DNA of 12,956 nucleotides from contig JAEYTV010000202.1 of NCBI GenBank assembly GCA_023433855.1, forward strand, positions 1-12,956, in the 5' to 3' direction. The translations under genes were made by a program, and so were the position numbers. The DNA comes from Pseudomonadota bacterium (GTDB lineage: Bacteria > Pseudomonadota > Alphaproteobacteria > Rhizobiales > Rhizobiaceae). The notes under the pieces are model-generated. The model saw nothing but the letters and a program-made list of their open reading frames with translations. It ran no database searches and was not told the origin of the DNA. Each line of letters begins with the position of its first letter. Positions within the stretch are counted from its first letter, which is position 1. Of the stretch, positions 7,725 through 12,956 are shown piece after piece.

Positions 7725-7743
7725 GAAAAACTGTTTCGAACAG
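7725..7743. promoter_or_regulatory. IclR-type operator of the aldolase operon
   Basis: Two overlapping elements lie here: GAAAAACTGTTTC (7725-7737), matching the importer-operon palindrome at 11 of 13 positions, and CTGTTTCGAACAG (7731-7743), a perfect 5-3-5 inverted repeat. They fall just downstream of the predicted transcription start, where binding would block the aldolase operon. Control by the adjacent IclR protein is inferred. Confidence 0.6.
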
Positions 7744-7770
7744 CGATACATTTAGAAAGTGCACAGACGC

Positions 7771-8574
7771 ATGTCAACGCCTCTCGGATTTCGCCAGCGC
7801 TTTCTGGAGCGTGAAGTTCTTCTCGGATCGTTCATCAAGACACCGACCACCCATTCGATCGAGATCCTCGGGGATATGGGCTTCGACTTCCTGGTCATCG
7901 ATGAGGAACATGCTCCTTTCGACCGGGTGACAATCGACACATGCCTGCTGGCTGCGCGGGCCGTTGGCACGGCCGGTTTCGTGCGCGTCAGCGAACCAAC
8001 GGCTGCCAAGCTGACGGCAGTCCTGGATGATGGCGCCAGCGGTGTTCTGGTGCCACACGTCTCCAGCGTCGACAAGGCACGGGCCATCGTGTCTGCCTGC
8101 CGTTACCGGGGCGGTTCGCGCGGATTTTCAAACTCGCCTCGGGCGGGCCGTTACGGCGGCGTGGCGATGTGGCCGCATGTGGACGCCCAGGACAAGGCGA
8201 TCACCGTGATCGCGATGATCGAAGACCCCGAGGCCCTCGAGGTCATCGATGATATCGTCTCGGTCGAAGGCCTCGACGGGTTCTTCGTAGGCCGGGGCGA
8301 CCTTTCGGTGGCGCTCGGAGAAAATCCCGGATCGCCGGCCATACAGACCGCAACCGAACGGGTCATTACTGCCGCGACGAGGATCGGGAAGCCCGTCTGC
8401 GTCATGGTCGGCTCCATCGAGGAAACTGCGCCGTTCCGACAACTGGGCGTCACCGCCTTCATCGTCTCGTCGGATCAGGGCCTGATGCGGCAGCCCGCCA
8501 GCAAGGTGCTGGCGGACTTTCGCGCAGTAGCCCACGACAAGGCACAGGCCGTCCAGGCCGTCCTATCCACTTGA
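7771..8574 (+). CDS. HpcH/HpaI-family class II aldolase
   Basis: This protein of 267 residues belongs to the HpcH/HpaI aldolase / citrate-lyase-beta family, a metal-dependent TIM-barrel group that cleaves 4-hydroxy-2-oxoacids to pyruvate (or a related 2-oxoacid) plus an aldehyde. Four active-site residues known from HpaI appear at a constant offset of two: H47 in DEEHAP, R72 in VRV, and the metal ligands E151 (IEDPEAL) and D177 (GRGDLS). G174-G176 form the family's FVGRGD loop. The catalytic set therefore looks complete. The ATG at 7771 gives the usual N-terminus. An in-frame GTG at 7759 would add four residues, and neither has a strong ribosome binding site. It is the first gene of a three-gene plus-strand operon. 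Family members differ in substrate (heptanedioate, glucarate-derived or other oxoacids), so none is named here. Confidence 0.93.
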   Translation: MSTPLGFRQRFLEREVLLGSFIKTPTTHSIEILGDMGFDFLVIDEEHAPFDRVTIDTCLLAARAVGTAGFVRVSEPTAAKLTAVLDDGASGVLVPHVSSVDKARAIVSACRYRGGSRGFSNSPRAGRYGGVAMWPHVDAQDKAITVIAMIEDPEALEVIDDIVSVEGLDGFFVGRGDLSVALGENPGSPAIQTATERVITAATRIGKPVCVMVGSIEETAPFRQLGVTAFIVSSDQGLMRQPASKVLADFRAVAHDKAQAVQAVLST

Positions 8575-8605
8575 CCCCCAAATTCATCCGATCAGGAGAC
8601 ACCAC

Positions 8606-9541
8606 ATGGCATCCGATACGATTTCAACGACGCCGGCCGGTTCCGGTTCAAGAGCCGAGGACGTCGCCGCGCTGCTGCGGGGAGCGGTTGATCTCCACTG
8701 CCACAGCGGTCCTGCCGCGATGCCGCGGGTCCTGGATCACAGGCAAGCCATGGAGGACGCGGCAGACGCCGGGTTTCGCGCCCTGCTCTACAAGGATCAT
8801 TTTTACCTTGGAACGCCTCATGCGCGGATGCTCGAGACAATCTATCCGGAGACCGGCGTGAAACTCTTCTCGGGGATCGCACTCAACAATGCGAGCGGCG
8901 GCATCAATCCTCACGCCGTCGACCATGCCATCAAGATCGGCGGCAAGATCGTCTGGATGCCGACCCTTTCGGCCGCCAACCATATCCGAAAGGGACTTAC
9001 GGAGGCGAAGAGCTTCCCCAAGACATCCCAGAAAATGCTGGACCCCATCCCGCTTAGCGCGGTTGACGCAAACGGCGAACTGACGGACGAAACGAAGAAG
9101 GTGCTCGACCTCGTCGCCGAGGGCGACATAATATTGGCGGGCGGGCACCTGGAGGCCGCAGAGCTTTTCATACTGTTCGACGAGGCAAAGAAACGCGGCG
9201 TGACCAAGATGCTCGTCAACCATCCGACCTATATCGTCGGCTGCTCGGACGAGGACATCAGGGGGCTTGTATCCATGGGTGTGTACATGGAGCATTCGAT
9301 CGCCATGTTCATCGAGGGATCCGGGTTTCAGTACCAACCCGAATACCTGCGCCACCTCATTGAGGTTGCAGGCGTCGACAAGACGTGCCTGTGTTCCGAC
9401 CTTGGGCTTTGGGGAGCCCCCCGCCCGATCGAGGGCTATCGACAGATCGTCGCCATGCTGCTCGACATGCAATTTTCTCACGCTGATATTCGTACGATGA
9501 TCGGTGACAACTCGGCACGCTTGCTCAACCTGTCAGCATGA
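8606..9541 (+). CDS. DUF6282-type, amidohydrolase/PHP-like protein
   Basis: This protein of 311 residues opens with a metal-hydrolase-like motif, DLHCHSGP (residues 29-36), then LLYKDHF (60-66), which matches my memory of the DUF6282 family. Candidate metal or catalytic residues in amidohydrolase-like order are H31, H33, K63/H65, H181 (GGHLE), H206 (NHPTY), H230 (EHS) and D265 (CSDLG). It has no signal peptide, so it should be cytoplasmic. AGGAG lies eight bases before the ATG, 31 bases after the aldolase stop, which supports one operon. Related folds hydrolyse amides, lactones or phosphoesters, or decarboxylate acids. No reaction is established for this family that I know of. Its position between an aldolase and a beta-keto acid cleavage enzyme suggests a hydrolytic or decarboxylating step in the same pathway, which is inference. 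Confidence 0.85.
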   Translation: MASDTISTTPAGSGSRAEDVAALLRGAVDLHCHSGPAAMPRVLDHRQAMEDAADAGFRALLYKDHFYLGTPHARMLETIYPETGVKLFSGIALNNASGGINPHAVDHAIKIGGKIVWMPTLSAANHIRKGLTEAKSFPKTSQKMLDPIPLSAVDANGELTDETKKVLDLVAEGDIILAGGHLEAAELFILFDEAKKRGVTKMLVNHPTYIVGCSDEDIRGLVSMGVYMEHSIAMFIEGSGFQYQPEYLRHLIEVAGVDKTCLCSDLGLWGAPRPIEGYRQIVAMLLDMQFSHADIRTMIGDNSARLLNLSA

Positions 9542-9589
9542 TACCGGATCCCGGATCTGCCAGGGTCAGCCTGCTTGCCCTCGCGGGTG

Positions 9590-9607
9590 GCCGGTGCAGA
9601 AACCGGC
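9590..9607 (+). other. Hairpin in the gap before the BKACE gene
   Basis: GCCGGT and ACCGGC form a perfect six-base stem with a six-base loop, inside the 139-base gap between the DUF6282 and BKACE genes. A tandem 7-base repeat CCGGATC lies earlier in the gap at 9544-9557. There is no T-run, so this is not a clear terminator; it could affect RNA stability or processing. I see no convincing promoter or gene in the gap. Confidence 0.3.
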
Positions 9608-9680
9608 GCGCTGGTGGAGGGACGGAGCGGCAGCCGCCGGACCGAATCGAAAGACGTTGAGAAAAGGGAGGAGTTTCCAA

Positions 9681-10610
9681 ATGCCCGATCGTAAAGTCAT
9701 CATCACCTGCGCAGTGACGGGATCGATCCACACCCCGTCGATGTCTCCCCACATCCCGATCACCGCCGAGCAGATCGCCGATGCTGCAATCGGGGCGGCC
9801 GAAGCTGGCGCGGCGATCGTGCATTTGCACGCCCGCGATCCGATCGATGGTCGTCCTGAGCAGAGCCTGGAAGCGTTTTCGCCCTTCCTGAAGGTGATCA
9901 AGCAGAAGTCCGACGTCGTGATCAACATCACCACCGGCGGCTCGCAGACCATGACGGTTGATGAACGACTGAAGCCGGTCGCCACTTTCAAGCCGGAAGT
10001 CGCATCGCTCAACATGGGAACGATGAATTTTGGCCTCTTCCCCATGTTGGGACGCTATAGAGACTTCAAGCACGACTGGGAACGGTCATACCTCGAGGGC
10101 TCGAAGGAGCGCATCTTCAAGAACACTTTCGCCGATATCGAAAAGATTCTGACTACCTGCGCAGACAACGGAACGCGCTTCGAGATCGAATGTTACGACA
10201 TCGGTCATCTTTATACGCTGGCGCATTTCGTCGATCGTGGCTTGGTCAAGGCGCCGTTTTTCATCCAGAGCGTTTTCGGCATTCTGGGCGGGATCGGCGG
10301 CCACCCGGAAGACGTGATGATGATGAAACGGACCGCCGATCGTCTGTTCGGCGAGGATTACAGTTGGTCCGTGCTCGGTGCCGGACGCAACCAGATGAAG
10401 ATCGCCGCAATGTCGATCGCCATGGGAGGCAACGTACGGGTCGGCCTGGAAGATTCTCTGTGGATCGCCCCCGGCGAGCTTGCCACGAGCAATGCACAGC
10501 AGGTGTCGAGAATCCGCTCTGTCATCGAGGGACTTGGGTTGCAAGTGGCGAGCCCGGCAGAGGCACGGGCGGCGCTCAAGCTCAAAGGCGGCGATCGCGT
10601 GGCGTTCTGA
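9681..10610 (+). CDS. BKACE-family beta-keto acid cleavage enzyme (DUF849)
   Basis: This protein of 309 residues belongs to the BKACE family, zinc enzymes that convert a beta-keto acid plus acetyl-CoA to acetoacetate plus a new acyl-CoA (prototype Kce of lysine fermentation). HLHARDP at residues 48-54 supplies the zinc ligands H48 and H50. VRVGLEDSLW (252-261) supplies R253, E257 and D258, matching Kce R226, E230 and D231. STGGS-type TTGGSQT is at 84-90 and NMGTMNFG at 111-118. The residue matching Kce E14 is isoleucine (I16, in TGSIHTPS), so a cationic amino substrate is unlikely. A strong GGGAGGAG site at 9666-9673 fixes the ATG at 9681; the open frame reaching further upstream is not coding. 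Convergent with the AraC gene, 31 bases away. The specific substrate is unknown. Confidence 0.94.
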   Translation: MPDRKVIITCAVTGSIHTPSMSPHIPITAEQIADAAIGAAEAGAAIVHLHARDPIDGRPEQSLEAFSPFLKVIKQKSDVVINITTGGSQTMTVDERLKPVATFKPEVASLNMGTMNFGLFPMLGRYRDFKHDWERSYLEGSKERIFKNTFADIEKILTTCADNGTRFEIECYDIGHLYTLAHFVDRGLVKAPFFIQSVFGILGGIGGHPEDVMMMKRTADRLFGEDYSWSVLGAGRNQMKIAAMSIAMGGNVRVGLEDSLWIAPGELATSNAQQVSRIRSVIEGLGLQVASPAEARAALKLKGGDRVAF

Positions 10611-10641
10611 CGAAGAAGGGCGGGGTGCGCCGCACAAACCC

Positions 10642-11595
10642 TCACCCCTGGCGGACAGACGGTAATGCTTTCCGCCCGGGTTCCCCCTGCTCAAGGAAAA
10701 CCTGCCCCGCGTAGCGGACATCGCGCCGAAAATCCGACGGAGACATCCCTGCGATATGGCGGAATGACTTGTTGAACGCGCTAATGGAGCCGAATCCGCT
10801 ATCCATCGCCACCTTCAGTACATTGGCACCCTCCTGCATCAGGAGGGCTTGCGCCCTCGATAGCCGCAGAAGATTGACATATTTGCTGAGTGTCATTCCG
10901 GTAGACTTGCGAAAGATGTTCATCGCATATTTCGGATGGAGATCGGCAGCACGGGCAATGTCGACGGTGTCGATCTCCTGCAGGAAATTGGCGGCGATAA
11001 AGTCGCACATCCGCGACACGCTTCTTGCGGACTGCGCATAGGGCTGGTCACCCGCGGGAGCGTCGAAACCGACGCCGGCGTCAGGGACGAGATGATAGGG
11101 TTCAAGAACAATCCGCTCGATGCGCAGGAGCAACTCGTCGACGGCGTGCTGCCGCTTCTGTGGATTGCCCGAACGCACGTAATCGAACCAGCGTGCGAAA
11201 TTCTGCCGGTCCGCAATATCGGTGGCGGATGTCAGCAGCACGGCTCCGCGCATCAACCTGTGCGAGACCTCCCCTGGTAACCGCAGGCGGAAAAAATGGA
11301 CGAGCGGCAAGTGTGCGCCGGCATAAAGCGAATCTTCCGACGATTGGTCCATCCGGTGCGGCTGGCCACCCCAGAAAAGGCACATCTGGCCGGCAGCAAG
11401 CTGGATCGCATGTCCACCCATGCGGTAGCACACCGTTCCGCGAATGACGTAGTTCACCTCCACCTGTGCATGCCAGTGCGGCATGAGCATGATCGCAGGA
11501 TGGGTGAAGAACATCTGCAAGGCGTTGGGAAGACCCTCGATGCTGCTCGCCCCTGGTTGGTAAACCGCTCTGGTCGCCACCTTACTTTCCGGCAA
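10642..11595 (-). CDS. AraC-family regulator with N-terminal cupin domain
   Basis: This protein of 317 residues has a sensory cupin domain followed by two AraC helix-turn-helix motifs. The N-terminal part has PHWHAQVEVNYVIRG at about 39-53 (H40, H42, E46), as in sugar-responsive MelR-like regulators. The DNA-binding domain has DTVDIARAADLHPKYAMNIFRK (about 209-230) and VLKVAMDSGFGSISAFNKSFRHIAGMSPSDFR (about 259-290), the latter carrying the conserved GF-S--F-K-F pattern. No ATG lies at a sensible N-terminus. TTG at 11595, with AGGGA eight bases upstream, is taken here; GTG at 11580 is possible. It is divergent from the sugar-type binding-protein gene, with only 93 bases between them, so it probably controls that gene. 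A weak stem in the 31-base convergent gap toward the BKACE gene has no T-run. Confidence 0.94.
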   Translation of the reverse strand: MPESKVATRAVYQPGASSIEGLPNALQMFFTHPAIMLMPHWHAQVEVNYVIRGTVCYRMGGHAIQLAAGQMCLFWGGQPHRMDQSSEDSLYAGAHLPLVHFFRLRLPGEVSHRLMRGAVLLTSATDIADRQNFARWFDYVRSGNPQKRQHAVDELLLRIERIVLEPYHLVPDAGVGFDAPAGDQPYAQSARSVSRMCDFIAANFLQEIDTVDIARAADLHPKYAMNIFRKSTGMTLSKYVNLLRLSRAQALLMQEGANVLKVAMDSGFGSISAFNKSFRHIAGMSPSDFRRDVRYAGQVFLEQGEPGRKALPSVRQG

Positions 11596-11609
11596 ATCGA
11601 TGTTCCCTT

Positions 11610-11634
11610 TTTCGGAGACAGATGTTTCGGAAAC
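11610..11634. promoter_or_regulatory. Direct repeat and palindrome in the AraC / binding-protein divergent region
   Basis: TTTCGGAGAC (11610-11619) and TTTCGGAAAC (11625-11634) match at nine of ten bases with a 15-base pitch. Direct repeats spaced about one to two helical turns are typical of AraC-family sites. The second copy also forms a perfect palindrome GTTTCGGAAAC (11624-11634). It lies between the AraC start (11595) and the binding-protein start (11689), so it could act on both. Binding is inferred. Confidence 0.5.
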
Positions 11635-11688
11635 GATAGTCTAGGCCTGTTCCTCCGGGGACAGCAATTGAAAAAGGGAGGATTTTCA

Positions 11689-12956
11689 ATGCGCTTCAAG
11701 TTTCTGGGATCCGGCGCTGTAGTTCTGCTTCTGACGTCCGGCACTGCCTTGGCCCAGTCTGGCGAAGTCACCATCTGGAGTTGGAACGTCGCCGCATCGG
11801 CACTGAAGGCCACCGTGGAAGGCTTCAACAAGAAATTCCCGGACGTGAAAGTCACGGTGGAGGATCTCGGCAACGATCAGGTCTACGACAAGACCCTGGC
11901 GGCCTGCGCCGCGGGTGGAGATGGCCTGCCGGACATCGTCTCGATTGAAAATTTCGAGGCCGAGGTGTTCTGGAGCCGCTTCCCCGACTGTTTTGCCGAC
12001 CTTAGCGAAGAGGGATATACGGCCGAGATCCAGGCACTGTTTCCGGAATTCAAGCGCACCGAGCTCGAAGTGGAGGGAGTACCCTATGCGGTACCGTGGG
12101 ATTCCGGCCCGGTTGCGGTGTTCTACCGCCGCGACTTCTACGAAAAGGCCGGCGTCGATCCGAATACCATCAAGACCTGGGACGACTTCATTGCGGCCGG
12201 CAAGAAGGTCATGGCAGCCAGTCCCGGCACGGTAATGGCGCAGGCAGACTTCAACGGCGACAGCGAATGGTTTCGCATGATCTCCAACGAGCAGGGCTGC
12301 GGCTACTTCTCCGTCGACGGCCAGACAATCACCATCAACCAGCCGGCTTGCGTCGCCACGCTCGAGAAAATCAAGGAGATGAAAGACGAAGGCTTGCTGA
12401 CGGCCGCCATCTGGGACGAGAAAATCCAGGCAAACACCGCGGGGAAGGCCGCAAGCCAGATGTACGGCGCCTGGTACGAGGGCAGCATACGCACCAACTC
12501 TCCCGACCTTGCCGGCAAGTGGGGCGTCTATCGCATGCCGAGCCTCACCGCAAACGGCCCGCGGGCAGCCAATCTCGGCGGCTCCTCGCTTGCCGTGAGC
12601 GCAGCATCCGAGAACAAGGAAGCGGCCTGGGAGTTCATCCAGTATGCGCTCACGACGAACGAGGGACAGATTACCATGCTGAAGACCTTTGGCCTGGTGC
12701 CCTCGCTGCTATCAGCGGTCCAGGATCCTTTCGTCAACCAGCCTCAGCCCTACTGGAAGGATCAGCCGGTCTGGGCAGACATCCTCGCTACGCTTCCGCA
12801 GATCGTGCCGGCGCGCGGCACAGCTTTCCAGAGTGACGCCGACGCGATCTATCAGGCTGTCCAGACGAAATATTTCGCCGGTGGTTATCCTGACGGGAAG
12901 GCGGCACTGGACGACGCCGCACAGCAGATTGCGAGTGCCACCGGTCTACCCATCGG
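11689..12956 (+). CDS. Family-1 (sugar-type) ABC transporter solute-binding protein, cut at window end
   Basis: This is a periplasmic binding protein of the family-1, sugar- and polyol-binding group. The visible 422 residues are open to the right edge, close to the usual full length of 410-440. A signal peptide spans about 1-22 (basic MRFKF, hydrophobic core, cleavage after ALA). The mature start EVTIWSWN is typical, followed by FNKKFPDVKVTVED, LPDIVSIEN, VPYAVPWDSGPVAVFYRRDFYEKAGVDP and TWDDFIAAGKK in the family order. GGGAGGA six bases before the ATG is a strong ribosome binding site. It is divergent from the AraC gene and probably starts a carbohydrate ABC operon with permeases and ATPase beyond the edge. 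The ligand cannot be told from this sequence. It belongs to a different transporter class from the Liv-type system. Confidence 0.93.
   Translation, partial: MRFKFLGSGAVVLLLTSGTALAQSGEVTIWSWNVAASALKATVEGFNKKFPDVKVTVEDLGNDQVYDKTLAACAAGGDGLPDIVSIENFEAEVFWSRFPDCFADLSEEGYTAEIQALFPEFKRTELEVEGVPYAVPWDSGPVAVFYRRDFYEKAGVDPNTIKTWDDFIAAGKKVMAASPGTVMAQADFNGDSEWFRMISNEQGCGYFSVDGQTITINQPACVATLEKIKEMKDEGLLTAAIWDEKIQANTAGKAASQMYGAWYEGSIRTNSPDLAGKWGVYRMPSLTANGPRAANLGGSSLAVSAASENKEAAWEFIQYALTTNEGQITMLKTFGLVPSLLSAVQDPFVNQPQPYWKDQPVWADILATLPQIVPARGTAFQSDADAIYQAVQTKYFAGGYPDGKAALDDAAQQIASATGLPI

Noticed and set aside
8648..9481. Minus-strand open frame of 277 residues opposite the DUF6282 gene
   Set aside because: Antisense shadow of a gene with ordered metal-binding motifs and a good ribosome site.
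9538..9660. Small open frame of 40 codons whose ATG overlaps the DUF6282 stop
   Set aside because: The arginine/glycine-rich translation looks random, and it has no clear ribosome binding site of its own; kept out as unsupported.
9504..9680. N-terminal extension of the BKACE frame
   Set aside because: The extension overlaps the DUF6282 gene, has no family similarity, and the strong GGGAGGAG site points to the ATG at 9681.
10624..10649. Possible terminator between the convergent BKACE and AraC genes (GGGGTG and CACCCC)
   Set aside because: The stem is only six bases with a long loop and there is no T-run on either strand.

Overview
The window is GC-rich, densely coded bacterial DNA that reads as an accessory catabolic island from an alphaproteobacterium, most likely Rhizobiales/Hyphomicrobiales. 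The reasons are codon use with strong third-position GC, GGGAGGA-type ribosome binding sites, and the mix of gene families: a branched-chain-type ABC importer, a BKACE enzyme, a DUF6282 protein, and IclR and AraC regulators. The taxon is inferred from style, not from a marker gene. I see no rRNA, tRNA, insertion sequence, CRISPR array or phage gene, and no gene-free stretch over 300 bases.

Layout. Positions 1-6665 hold one minus-strand operon. It is read from right to left: a periplasmic binding protein, LivF-, LivM-, LivG- and LivH-type subunits, then a cupin protein, a short-chain dehydrogenase (SDR), and an Ldh2-type malate/lactate-like dehydrogenase that runs off the left edge. Most junctions overlap or are very short. 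Positions 6800-7600 hold an IclR-family regulator, also on the minus strand. From 7771 to 10610 a plus-strand operon encodes an HpcH/HpaI-type aldolase, a DUF6282 metal-hydrolase-like protein and a BKACE (beta-keto acid cleavage) enzyme. From 10642 to the right edge there is a second unit: an AraC-family regulator (minus) divergent from a family-1 sugar-type solute-binding protein (plus, cut by the window end).

How the parts fit. Both the importer operon and the aldolase operon have a sigma70-like promoter (TTGACA -35) followed closely by a similar GAAA-n5-GTTTC element of the shape bound by IclR/KdgR-type repressors. I therefore infer that the importer, three oxidoreductase/cupin enzymes, the aldolase, the DUF6282 protein and the BKACE enzyme form one IclR-controlled regulon. 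It would take up and degrade a single small organic acid or related compound. The enzyme set suggests oxidation of hydroxyl groups, aldol cleavage giving pyruvate or a similar 2-oxoacid, and acetyl-CoA-dependent cleavage of a beta-keto acid. The substrate cannot be read from the sequence. The AraC/sugar-binding-protein pair probably starts an independent carbohydrate ABC transport operon, though its intergenic region carries a sequence resembling the IclR sites.
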